The notes under the pieces were generated by a model, which saw nothing but the letters and a program-made list of their open reading frames with translations, ran no database searches and was not told where the DNA came from. Shown one piece after another: positions 42,780 to 53,900 of a DNA stretch of 64,000 nucleotides (positions are counted from its first letter, which is position 1; the number at the start of each line of letters is the position of its first letter). The DNA is taken from contig BDGG01000006.1 of the NCBI GenBank assembly GCA_001949185.1, positions 2,409,052 through 2,473,051 of the forward strand, read 5' to 3'. The stretch comes from Ramazzottius varieornatus. Taxonomy: Eukaryota; Tardigrada; Eutardigrada; Parachela; Ramazzottiidae. The translations under genes and the position numbers were made by a program.

Positions 42780-45700
42780 TAGAGCTGTTAGAAACCAGAC
42801 CAGACCACTTGGAAAGTGGTTTATATGGTTTATGTGGTTCGTGGTTTAACATCCAACCCGAACCACCTCAAACCATATGGCATCTCAAACCAAACTACTC
42901 AAACCGGTTTCGATCACGCGCCAAACCATATAAACCAGTGGTTTATGTGGTTTAATATGGTTTGGGGTATGGGGCAGACTTCGTACGAAATCTGCGGATT
43001 CCGTGCCAGAACTCGAGCCGAAATTGGCCATCTGGCCGTGCCAATCCTTTTCCACCCATTGCCACCGTGCGCAGCCGCATCGTTCTGATGAGCTATGACT
43101 CGTGATGCATAGCTTTAACTGGGTGCGCACTGTGTTTTAAGCTGCGCGACTTGAGAACTACGCCTTTCGTAGGCACAAATCACAATTCCGACAGTGCTGG
43201 ACAGCATTGCTGGTGGAAAAAGGATTGTACTACCGCCTTGCTCGCCACGGTGCCTTTACAATTCCGGCACCTGCCGGTTTTGCCTGTTTGCGTGTGTTCG
43301 TAGAGAAACCAGCAACTGTGGCTCAGTTTCTTGTCCTCGGTGGTTATTTTAGTTGGTTAGTCAAGTGAAGAAAACTGTGGCACAATTTACTGGTGATCGA
43401 AAAGTTGTTCGCAAACCGGTTCAAACCGGCGGTTTATGTGGTTTGGTTTGAATGGTCTGGTTTAAAATTCAGACCAAACCACTTTTGGTGGTGCCGGAGA
43501 AACCAGTGTAGAGCACGGAATCTGGCCGCATGCGCTGCACTGCAGCACAGCTACCGCGTGGCTGTGCCGGAAGAGGGCGCAGCGCAGCACAGCATGCAGC
43601 GAGACCGAGATGACTGCCGCACAGCAGTACATTTGCTAAAAAGACCGAATTCTCTGGATTCGACGTGCGACTCTTCTGCGTCGCCACTGTGTCAATCACA
43701 GCTCTTTCGAGCAGGACGACAGAACTGCTGACTGGTAGCCTTGCATTTCGTGCAGGCCACGTCTGAAACAACTTCGTGTGCCAACCGTAACCGAACGGAA
43801 ATATGTGGATAAGCACGACGTTTAACTTCTTCGTTTGTTATTCACGGCTAACACCTTTGGACACCCAGGAGCTCGGATTAACACAGTGCTGCAATGAGAA
43901 ACTCGAATATTGTTGCAGAAAGATGTCTGGGAGGAAGTGAGCAAGTTGGTGAAAGATGATATATTCGTCTTGCGAGCGGAAATTTTGGAAAGTCGGAAAC
44001 CAGCAGCCTTTGGGTCGACCATGAGGCGTCTTGTCGATAAAGATTCGGGTGACAGGCTCGACTTTGTTTGCTGCAGTAAGTGCAGGGTAGTGTGGAAGCA
44101 TGACCGAAGCACCAACACCGATCCGTTGAACCGCCATGTCCAGAAGTGCGGTGTAAAGATAGTCAGCCAAGAGTAACGGGTTTCCTGGAAACGCACAAGC
44201 TTCCTTTGGTAGCCAAACAAGAAGTCTCCAAGGTGTGTTCGATTTTGTGCTGTAGACGGAAGAAGCTTTAAAGAAGTGAGTGGCAAAGGATTTAGAGCCC
44301 TGATTGACACCGTGATCGATGTTACAATGAAGTACGGCCATGCTGGCAGACCTTCGGTCAAAGATATGCTTCCTGATCCGACGACAATCAGCAACTACGT
44401 TGGGAGCGAAGCGAGAAAAATCCGTGAGTCTCTGCTGGAAGAAATTAGACCTATACTGCGGATGAACGGTGGCGGTATAACTCTTGATTTTCGGGAGGAA
44501 GAATACACCAAAGTATCTTAGTAAGGTAAACAAATCTCTGCAGTTCAAATGGTGTAATGCGCTGTTTTACTGGCGTCTATAAAATTAATTGTTTTGATTG
44601 TAGGGTGTACAGTTCACCACATGTACGGGAATTCGGAGCTTCGAGAAAGGTTGCTGTTGTGCAGTGAATGGGACAGTGTCGACAGGAAAACGGGCCCGGC
44701 AGTACAGAAGTTTGTCTTCAGGAAGTTGCGAGAAATTGGGCTGGAGGAAGACCTGAAGCTTTGCACATTAGTCACGGATCAAGGCGGCAACATCAAGGTT
44801 GCTTTCCGCGACTCTGACTTTGAACATATAAACTGCGCAGGCCATCTTCTCAACACGTGCTTGCAAGCCTGCTTCAAGACCAAAGCGAAATCTCAGTATC
44901 CGATGCCCGCGGAAGCTGTGCCAACACTCACGTTGATAAACCAACTCAAGGCTTTGGTGACGCATTGCAAGCAAGGAGGTATCAGTCGTCAGCTTGGAAC
45001 AACGCTGAAGCAGCAGTGTGATACTCGGGGGCTTGTGACTTATTAGAGATCCGATCCTATTATTCAGCTATGTGGAATAATACTGTGCGTACGGAGTAAT
45101 ACTGTGTTTTCTTTATTAGCTGGAATACCCACGTCGAGATGCTGGCTTCAGTCCTAGCTACCTACGACGAGCTGAAAGTGATCTTGGCAAACCGAAACGA
45201 ATTACAGCTACTTCCAACCAGCAGCCAACGAATTCAGGAGATTCATGACTTGTTCGAGCCCGTAAGAGATATTACGGTTTAACTCTCCGCTTCGAAGACT
45301 CCTACGCTGCATCTGGTCGCTCCGGCTTACATGGAGATTATCCGCCATTTCAAAGAGTATGCCCCTTCCGATTTTGCCGACATCAGAACTCTTCAGAAAC
45401 ACGCAGAAAATGTTTTCACTAAGAAACTTCAGATTGATGAAATTCGCAAGAGGGCTGTCTTTCTGGACCCGTCCATGAAGCACCTCAACTTCCTGAAAGC
45501 GGACGAACGTGTGGCTGTACTCACGCGCGTCATGGCTGAGGTGCAGAAGGTCTCAATGCCGGAAAAGATCGGAGCTCCTACAGCAGAAGGTGAAAGCAAC
45601 TTGTTCTATTTTTGTAACATCAACTGATATGTCCCCCAAATATACCAGAATTGTCAGTTAATTACTAGAGCGGTAATCTTACAAAACTTTATTTGAAAAA

Positions 45701-46162
45701 AGAGAGTTTGAGCCGTATCAGTGTGATTACAAACACAGTATAGAGAGCTTCCACCTTCCAGCTGTCAACGTCGCAGCCAAAAAGCCACCAAAGTTCAACC
45801 TGAAAGCCATGGCGACGTACTCTACGGACAGGCCCATAGAAAATGAAGTGGAGAAGTATCTCAGGCTACCTAGTCCTCCGGAGGATCAAGATGTTTGGAG
45901 TTTCTGGATCGAAAAGCAGAAGGATCTTCCCCGAATGAGTAGCTATGCACTACGTTGTCTTTCTGTACCTGGTACCAGTACTCCTTCCGAGCGTCTTTTC
46001 AGTAGATCTGGAACTGCAGTTGACGAAAAGCGAACGTCGTTAGATCGCCAAACCCTAAGTGATCTTATGGTTATTCAGTCTAATTACGAGTGCAGTGCAG
46101 CGCATGCGGCCAGATTCCGTGCTCTAAACCAAACCATATGGTTCAAACCATTAGCAGCTCTA
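42780..46162. mobile_element. TIR element (family H4) with perfect 8-bp target duplication, carrying a hAT element
   Basis: The target duplication TCTGTCGG at 42772-42779 and 46163-46170 flanks termini TAGAGCTGTTA and TAGCAGCTCTA. Subterminal DNA is rich in GGTTTATGTGGTTT and AACCAAACCA words at both ends (42.82-42.97, 43.42-43.51 and 46.13-46.15 kb). The hAT element 43509-46126 lies inside near the right end. H4 itself (about 765 bp without it) encodes nothing recognisable. Confidence 0.9.
43509..46126 (+). mobile_element. hAT transposon with perfect 36-bp terminal inverted repeats
   Basis: Bases 43509-43544 and 46091-46126 are exact inverted repeats (TAGAGCACGGAATCTGGCCG and on). Flanks AACCAGTG and AACCAAAC agree only at the first five positions, so the 8-bp duplication is imperfect or was altered in the AACCA-rich surroundings. 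It contains one transposase gene in the plus direction. Identical TIRs over 36 bp suggest little time for decay since it last moved. Confidence 0.85.
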
Positions 46163-46297
46163 TCTGTCGGACTCTGCTTAGATCGCGACAATCTCGATGC
46201 CTGCGGCACCGACGAGCATCGAGTCAGCTACACTGCCAGGTACATGTGCACTTGCCTTAAACTATCAATATATATGTCAGTAAGCTTTGGCCTGTAA
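43890..46297 (+). pseudogene. hAT transposase gene, nearly complete with one in-frame stop
   Basis: An N-terminal BED finger (FVCCSKC...LNRHVQKC near 44070-44145) is followed by introns at about 44171-44250 and 44521-44603 with GT-AG ends. The RNase H-like core follows (LVTDQGGNIKVAF, INCAGHLLNTCLQ). A junction near 45037/45119 restores DTRG-WNTHVEML, the conserved hAT tryptophan region. It is followed by the helical insertion and MEIIRHFKEYAP...RKRAVFLDPSMKH. The C-terminal dimerisation block is SVPGTSTPSERLFSRSG. One TAA near 45281 lies in an otherwise continuous block (DITV stop LSASKTPTLHLVAP). The last frame has no stop before the right TIR and reads through it into flanking DNA to 46297. 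A single point change separates it from an open frame, so decay is recent, or the stop is an assembly error. Confidence 0.85.
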
Positions 46298-46422
46298 TTT
46301 GGTGATATACAATCGGCTCTTTCAGTATTAGGTGTCGGCAGGCTTGGTTATTTGAATCGGTTCATTCCGGGATTGGATGATTTGGTGATTAAAATCACGT
46401 AATATTCGGAATTCAAGCGTGA

Positions 46423-47789
46423 GTGTACCAAAGTTCCAATCTACGCAAAACCTTGATTATCGGGGTGTCTTCTTTGTCGAGTAAATTGGCGATCTTTCTG
46501 TTTCTATTTGTCACCGCTCTTTATTCCGTTCGACTTATACTGTTCTACGGTACAATCCCTTCTGAAAGAAAGCGTCTCATCAGTGATCTAGAAGAATGGG
46601 AGGTCAGACGGAAACTCATGAAGCTGAACCTAGACCTTGCCGAAGCGGAGGAGGAGAAGGATGGAGCAGACATCGCGACCGTGCTGCTACAACTTATTTG
46701 CGCCACTCGATATCTCCACCGACCCGAAGTCCTCAAGAGCACCCACTTTGTCCAGTATGTACTACCATTACTTGATGACGAACGCTTCAAACAAGGAGTC
46801 AGGATGTCCCGAGACGTGTTCGAGAGGATTCTGGGAAGAATCAGCGACCACAACGTGTTTCATCAGCATAGAAAAACACCTCAAGCTGACCCACGACTGC
46901 AACTTATGATCACCGCTTACTGTTTCGGAAGCTCGGGGAGCTCTGCGTTGCTGGGAAAGATAGCTAGGCGCTTCGGTGTTTCAGAGGGATTCGTTGGTCT
47001 ATGTACTTCCAGGTGCATTGAAGCTTTACTGTCGTTATAGACAAGCGAGGTGACCTGGCCGAACAAAAACGAAAGGACCTCCATCAAAGTAAGTACATTT
47101 ATCGTTTCACAATTCTGAAATTTTTTATTCCTACTCATGATTTTTTTCTGCAACAGGCACGTGTTTTGGCTGATTCGGGATTTCCTGACTGTGTCGGAAT
47201 GCTGGACGGCACGCTGATTCCACAGGAGTACAAGCCGAAGAAAGACGAAGACTACTGGAGCCATAAGAGCCGTTATGGAATATCGGGTATGATTGTTTGT
47301 GACGATAAACGTAAGATCCGTTACGTTTTCGTTGGATTCTGCGGCTCGGTTCATGACATGAGGGTCTACAGTAACGCTCGTCTGGCAAGTTTGACTTCGA
47401 AGCTCTTCACAACTGGCGAGTACCTGCTGGCTGATAGCGCCTACACCACGTCGGCCGTTACCGTCTCATCATACAAGAGACCTTCCTCACTGGTGGAAGA
47501 TAATGAGCAATTCAATTTTTACCTTGCGTCCATACGAATTCGAGTTAAGCATGCCATAGGAATACCGAAAGGTCATTTCCCTTCTCTACAGTCTCTCAGA
47601 ATCAAAATTTTCGACAAAGAAACCCATGAAAGAGCTGTCAGGTGGATCAAAGCTTGCGTTGTGCTGCATAATATGTTACTCAAAGACAGCTATTTTGACA
47701 GCAGCTGGACAAAATATCGAGAGCGTATCACATCAGACTCGCCGCAAGAGTGTGCAACAGTCGATGGGAAAAGTTTCGAGACAGCGTAA
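46423..47789 (+). pseudogene. PIF/Harbinger transposase with stop and lost catalytic glutamate
   Basis: Exon 1 (about 46423-47089) carries a membrane-like N-terminus and a helical segment (RMSRDVFERILGRI, LLGKIARRFGVSEGFVG). It has an in-frame TAG near 47038 just before its end (SLSL stop TSEVTWPNKNERTSIK, donor GTAAGT). Exon 2 from about 47158 has GMLDGTLIPQEY (first Asp), GFCGSVHDMRVYSN, YLLADSAYTTS (second Asp) and IRVKHAIGIPKGHF. The family expects glutamate at the VKH position, and the related copy at 30.5 kb has IEH. A single G-to-A change would explain the lysine. Either lesion alone would abolish activity. Confidence 0.88.
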
Positions 47790-47807
47790 AGGAAAGAGTC
47801 TTAAACA

Positions 47808-48809
47808 TCAGAAGGCAGAGATAGGTTTCTTCTCTTCCAGCATCAGTCTCTTCTCCGAAAGAGCCAGCTGATCCTTTGCCCCAATCTGTAAAGCTTCGGC
47901 AATACTAATCGGTTTCTGATGTTCTGTGTCGGGATTTCCTGTCGTCTTCCGCTCGATAGAACGCACAGCTGACTTTGCGGTAGTAAATTGAAACCTCATG
48001 GCATGGCAAATCATCATGTATCTGCTCAAGTCGACTTCCGGTGGCACAGTGTCGTTATAAACTACTGGGCCACTTTCGTTACTTTCCTGTTCGTCTGAGC
48101 CTGCCTCCTCATCCATTGCTCCTAAACTGTCCGACGCGTGCGGCGGAACCATTGATGCCCGATCGGAACAGACTGGATTTAGTCTATCCCAATAGGGACA
48201 GTGATTGAGCACGATACCTGCAAAAGCAATAAAATTATCCAAGTGCAATGAGGTTGCGTAGAACGTAATCAATTGGACATATAAAAGCATTAAAGCAGAG
48301 CCGACGTCATCAACCGCGCAACTTGACGTGGGTAGGGATTTTACCTCGAGTTGTAGCATCGACCATCTTTTCCTCAGTAGGTCTCTCAGGATCAGGGTTA
48401 TGACAGCCGGAGCCAGTGCCACCTAAGAAGACCAGGGCGGCTTTGTATCCCCTCTCCAAGTTAACGATTTTGTTAACATCGAGCAGTCCCGCTGAACACC
48501 ATGCTCAGCCAGGTAAACTGATATCTTGCGGAAGACCGCGGCCTTTGTCGTTTCTGTAGTCTTGAGCTTTCCCCTCAGGTTATTCTTCTTCCCGGCGCCT
48601 TTGTACAGCGCGTAGTTAGCAGGATCTTCAAGCCATTCAATAAGCTGTCCTTCCTGCTCAGTCGACCATAGTCCGTAAGTGCGAGGTTCGTGAGAATCAA
48701 CTCCAGCTGAGGTTTGCGATGGTAAGTCGGCAGTAAGTTGTTGGCGGGACTTCTTGGGTACTGGCTGGCTCGTCTCAGGTGCGGTAGGGATTTTCTTGCG
48801 TCGCCCCAT
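47808..48809 (-). pseudogene. PIF/Harbinger accessory Myb/SANT-like protein, probably broken
   Basis: Starts MGRRKKIPTAP at 48809. A Myb/SANT-like trihelix segment follows (YGLWSTEQEGQLIEWLEDP, AVFRKISVYLAEHG). The frame stops near 48423, and the C-terminal half continues in other frames: LRKRWSMLQLEVKSL, then after a likely intron near 48220 (FAG/IVL) an acidic part (EEAGSDEQESNESGPVVYND) and a charged coiled C-terminus ending at 47808. In Harbinger elements this protein binds the ends and imports the transposase. Some breaks could be introns, but the 48423 stop has no clear splice solution. Confidence 0.7.
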
Positions 48810-49139
48810 AGTCAGCAAGTTTACAGGGTATCCTGAGTACTAAATCTGTACAGATTCCAGCGGAACAGAGACTACAGATCAGTTGGAGAACAGCAGAAGA
48901 GAACCAGACGTAAAAACGAGGAAAGCCATAAGTGTAATTAGTGTAATAGAGAGTAGAAAAAGTATGTAAAGCAAGTGTGCAAGAGACAAACGGATTTAAA
49001 ATCTCAATAAAAGCTGCTCGAGGGCAGCTTTTTCCGGAGTTTAAATTAAAACCTCCGATCTGTAAAATCACAGAAACAACCAAAAAATCAATCAAGCCTG
49101 TCGACACCTATTGTAGATTCCAAACCTAACCAAAAGATC

Positions 49140-49857
49140 GCAGGGTGCTCTGCAGAATGCGCCGAGTACGTCTTTCACAGTTTCACAGAGGGAAACCTGC
49201 AATCAGCAGAGCACTTTCGCAGTTCATCAGGCATTCCGATATCTGGGGTCCGAATCCAACTCTCGTATTGTCTGATGACATCCTGAAAATTCGAGCAGAG
49301 ATCCGGGTAACGTTGATGCCACCAGATGGTCGGAAGCGAAAAGACACAAGCGATAACGCATTGGAGGTTTTTCGGAAGAGATCGCGTTCGATGTACGATT
49401 CTGAAGTTGGCCGCGATTTCGTCCTGGTTTCTTCTGATGGGGTGGAGCGGCGTGTCCATCAAGCGATTCTGAACAGTAGTTCTCCGGTGTTTAGTCGAAT
49501 GCTCAAGTCCAACATGAAAGAATGCAAGACAGGTCGGTGCGAAATTGAGAATGTTAGTGGGAACACTGTGGATCTTTTGCTGCGCTGCATGTACTACGGG
49601 TCATTGAAAATTCCCCTCGCCTAAGCGAAAGATGTACTACAAGCGGCAGAGAAGTACGAGATGAATGATTTAAAAGAGCATTGCGAAGATATTCTGATCA
49701 GCAATATGGATAACATCGGAGAAGGCTGCTCTTCGCTGATAAGATGTGCGCGGAAAACCTGCAGAGCGCCGCTATGGGATACCTGGCGGCTGTTCTGCTA
49801 CGTAACCCCGCCCCTTTCCCTCTTTTCTATGGCTCGGAGTCTTTTGTCCGTGCTGTG
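49140..49857 (+). pseudogene. MATH-BTB (SPOP-like) pseudogene fragment
   Basis: The end of a MATH domain is readable (RALSQFIRHSDIWGPNPTLVLSDDILKIRAEIRV). Then comes a BTB domain (YDSEVGRDFVLVSSDGVERRVHQAILNSSSPVFSRMLKSNMKE, IENVSGNTVDLLLRCMYYG). An in-frame TAA at about 49621 falls inside BTB; the frame continues after it (AKDVLQAAEKYEMNDLKEHCEDIL). A frameshift near 49715 leads to LLFADKMCAENLQSAAMGYLAAVLL. SPOP-like proteins are substrate adaptors for CUL3 ubiquitin ligases. The first part of MATH is missing; the PIF/Harbinger element ends only 30 bp upstream, so it may have split the gene. No upstream half was found beyond the transposons. Confidence 0.8.
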
Positions 49858-50995
49858 ACTGGATGAATGATCTGAGGCCCGCCCTTTTGTTTACGTTTAC
49901 TTGTACGTCGATACAGCTTGCAGGCTGATTGGGGGCAGTATGAATTTACGGATTCTTGGCGTGTTGTGCACCAGGTTTGATTGGGAATTACTTGATTGGT
50001 TTGGAATCAGGAAGTCGGAAGTCCCGAACTCGGGCATTCAGGGAAGCAGGGTCCTAAAGTCGGAAGCTTTACTTGGTTGAGTATCGCGAGAAGATAGAGA
50101 TTCTGTGACTTTGCGTGTCTGGGAACGAGAGTCGGCTGGGTAACCGGGTGGCTTGCCATCGTTTTCGTATCTTATTACGCACAGCGCACGACAAAATTAA
50201 CCGTTAAAAATGGGCGTAACATTCCAGCTGGAGCTTACTTACCCCTCAGCCAATGAGAATTAGATTTTGCTGTTTGCGCAAATTTCATTGGATTTGGCCA
50301 TCTGGCTCCATCCAACACCCATTTTTAACGGTTTATTTTGTCGTAAACTGTACGGTTGGTCGTTTAGTGAGTCTTTGCAGGTAGATCGCGGTCTACAAGC
50401 TACGGTGTCCTGGTAGGAACGTAGCAGTTCCGAAGAAAGTCCTCAGCTCTCCACAGATGGTCAGTCTTCTGGACAAGTCGCATACGTACCTGACCCTTGA
50501 GATCATGGCCGCGTTGTGTAAGGTTTCCCTGCAGAGTTTCCCCGATCATTGACCGACTATAGAAGAGCTGGAGGGATGGTTGTACTGATACGGGTACAAT
50601 ACTGTAGTTCCGGTCTTTCTTTGGCTTAATTTAGCGTGAAAACAGCGATAAGGATACTTTTTTTCCTGACCTTTTCATCAACTGATTTCTGGAATAACAT
50701 GAAAAAAACGTACGGTTCGTAATAGAAAATTCGTACCGGTAATTACCAAATTCTTATCAAAACAGACTGTAGGCTATACAGCGTGGGTGAACAAACCAAG
50801 GCGTATTCCCACTTAGACACCATTTTATGAAAGTGGAGTAATCTGTACAGGTCGAAGGTGAATACATTTGTGAGGATATTAATTAAATCAATACAACAAA
50901 TAAACTTTTTTAATAACACGAAACATGAAAATGAAAGCCTGCGAAATGTATTCAAAAAATTTTGGTTGGGTCTTGTTTCAAATTTTGTACAAAAT
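49858..50995. other. Intergenic region with one palindromic MITE
   Basis: No gene recognised; contains the element at 50189-50343. Confidence 0.4.
50189..50343. mobile_element. Palindromic MITE, 155 bp
   Basis: CGACAAAATTAACCGTTAAA with ATGGGCGT at the left end and its inverse at the right end (ACACCCATTTTTAACGG, TTTATTTTGTCG) give TIRs of about 28 bp with two mismatches. The loop is not coding. No target duplication is obvious in the flanks. Superfamily unassigned. Confidence 0.75.
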
Positions 50996-53900
50996 TCAGA
51001 ACTCCGAGACGGTAGAAAACTGAGTACGAGTCTGCTCCAGGGTGATTTTTTGATCGAAGTGCTGCGCGCGCCATCTGTCCATAGCCAGGCGAATTTTCGA
51101 CAGCCAAAGAACCTACAATCGAACAACCGATCATGCCCATCTTTTGTCAAAGATTTGTCGAGAGGGATTAACGAAGAGAAATGTATGGTGGAACCTACTC
51201 GAGTAGCGTCATTAGCGGCTTGTAGCGTAGCAGCTGAAATGATTTGTTGGTAGCGAGATACGTGGAGTATCACAAAGGAGTTCTTCAGCATAGAATTTGA
51301 GGTCTCGGAGGGACTCATATCGTGGACCATTATCCGATCCAGGGGCATGGGCTGCTTGTACACAACATACTTTGTCGAGCTATCGGAATTCCATCCTTGG
51401 CTCCAGCTACCGACTAGGCTGTACGCTTCCGAAACTGTCGATCTCTGCTAATAGACCAACACAACATCTCAAATCCGAAGTCGTACTTTGGTAGACACAA
51501 ATTCGATCACTTACCTTCTTCCCAAGGCTCTTCCTTTTCTTCGTCAAGAGTAACATGTCGTCAAAAAGAAAGACTTGCATCTCCACAGGTTTCCCGTTTT
51601 CTACAGAAATCCTTGTCATGCACTACTGACCGATTCTGACAGCGCACACTGGTCGGGCCTTCGGGAGATTCTCTACGAATTGTCTATTTTACCTATCATG
51701 GATAAGGGTCCTTCCTGGATGATGATGCGTCGCGGGCTGAGAATCAAGCCTTCGCACGGCTGCTTGGCTAAATGCTGCTTGAGAACCTAATCGAAACCAG
51801 GAAGTTTGAGCCAAACTGACAGTTATTAATGGTCTAGCCAATTAGCCGACATACATCTGGAATGAATATTTTGGGGTCTTGGAGATCAATGACGGATGGC
51901 CACACGAGCTGTTTTTGGATGACTTGCAGCTTCTCAAAGTTCCGCAGCCAGTTGATCTTCTCGTCGAGCCCTCCTGTCAAAATAAACTCATTAAGCTCCA
52001 TCAGTCGCAAGAGGGTTCTCCTAGCTCGAAGGTCGATTGTCTGGAACTAATTTGCCCGACATACGCTGACTTACGGAGGGACGATTCTGTTTCTTCGAGT
52101 AATGCTTTCAGCTGGGTGCAGTCGTAGCCGCACTTTTCTGAATGCTTGCAGATTTCCCTGAGGAGCAGAGGTCGCTTCATGGTATGCTGGACGGGTGTCA
52201 CGAGAAGGTCGGTAAGCTGGAGACGGTGGCATCGGCGATCTTGACTGCAGTACTGTTGAAAAGCAAGGCCGTTTTACTGGTGTCCCAGTGTTACAGGAAA
52301 ATCAAAAGCTCTCCATTTAGTTCGTACCTTCTCGTATTCGTTGAAATCGTCGTGTTTCCTAACTTGCTCCAGGTAGTTCAGGGCGTTGATGTAGTGGAGG
52401 CAGTAGCGTTGAAAGGCCAAGGTTCGGTCGTCTTCCGGCTCGAACTCATAGCTCTCTGAATTCTAAAAATTAAGAATCCCCTTCAGCTCACCATGCAGTA
52501 CTTTTTCTGAAAACGAGAATGTAAACTTCACCCTTAGCCTACCCTTTGAAGCAGCTGCGCGATTTGGTCGACCGTCACAAAGTGTTCCGCCCTTTTGGCT
52601 CCTTGCTCCATCAGTTCCGCGAAGTTGATACACAGTTCGTAACTCGTCTGAAAGGCCGAGGATCATTTTCAAGATCGGTTCTCGCGATCGAAGTAGGTTA
52701 GGATAGTTCTTCGCTAGTTCTACGTACGGAGCAGAGTTCGTCGATGTTGCCAAATAGTTTCTCGGGCGCGGCATGCATGATGAAGCCCTCAACTTGCAGT
52801 TGCTTTAATGGTTCGAGAAAGACCTGTCAACGAAGCAAGGGTAATTACGCGAACGTCGAGTGACGACAAGTGAAGTGATCCACAACAATATGATCACATG
52901 CTCATAATTGCCGGCATCATGCTTTAATCGATACTGACGGCCAACAGCGACTCAGTAACGATCACCGGAACAGAAACTACTCACATGTTTCAGCACTAAT
53001 AAATGATCCAGAAGCAGTACGAGCTCGCTCTGGAACATCTCCCAGATGGCTTCCCGCCGTTTGATTTCAGCTTCGGGTAACTCTAGTCCGTCGAGGATCG
53101 TTAGATCCGACCAGTGGAGGATCTTGTACCGCATCAACGACTCGTCATGGAACTCGCAGGTTTTCAAGGTTAGCAGTTGGTCTTCGAGGTTCATCGAGTC
53201 TGATTTGCTCCGTGAGGATCGATCAAATAATTTCATGATCGACCAAGGTTTCTTCCGGGCGGAATCGGGTCCGCTGCCACCATCGGAGTTCGGTAGGCTT
53301 GCTGTCGAACCGGCAAAATCTAGCAGAGCATACCAACGTAATATGCAATATCGCATACACTGAAGAAACCGTAGGAAAAAATGTAGAAACAGGAGATATT
53401 CGATAAATCGGAATTTCAATGGATGATCAACTCAGGTTCCGCGCATTTTTCAATATCAAGTAAACTGATGAACTCTACCTTGTTTTTCAAAAGAGCTGGC
53501 AGGAGATTTCGGTGGTTTCATACCCGACGAAGAGACGTTCGGAGTATTGGGATGAGTGCCATAAACGAGCAAATCCCCGGGACAGATTTGCATAGGAGGA
53601 ATGACGACGACGGATGACCGTCGACGTTCGTAATTATGGACGCATAAGGGTGTTCCAGGAGTGCTGGGTACTCGGATATCACTGTAAACACGTAAACGGC
53701 TGCATACCGGAGGGCTAGATTGCTCCATAGCTCAATCAGGTAAACGGATCATGAGATGGATAAATGGGTTCGTTAACTGCGGGAGTTCACTCGAGTGAAC
53801 CCGGAGAAAAGAGCAGGAGGCAATCTAGCTCACCTGAGATCCCCGTTGCTGGCTAGGGACGATTGGCGTGACTCGGCAAAGGTCTATAATGATACCTTTG

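Larger units (their letters stand above)
46330..49109 (+). mobile_element. PIF/Harbinger transposon with 3-bp target duplication
   Basis: 2780 bp bounded by AGGTGTCGGCAGGCTTG and its inverse CAAGCCTGTCGACACCT, with ATT duplicated at 46327-46329 and 49110-49112. It contains the two genes expected of the superfamily, a DDE transposase on plus and a Myb/SANT-like partner on minus, tail-to-tail at about 47.79-47.81 kb. A short perfect-looking hairpin (GCTGCTCGAGGGCAGC, near 49012) is shared with the truncated copy at 32.03 kb. Both proteins are damaged, so it is a non-functional but structurally complete element. Confidence 0.92.
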
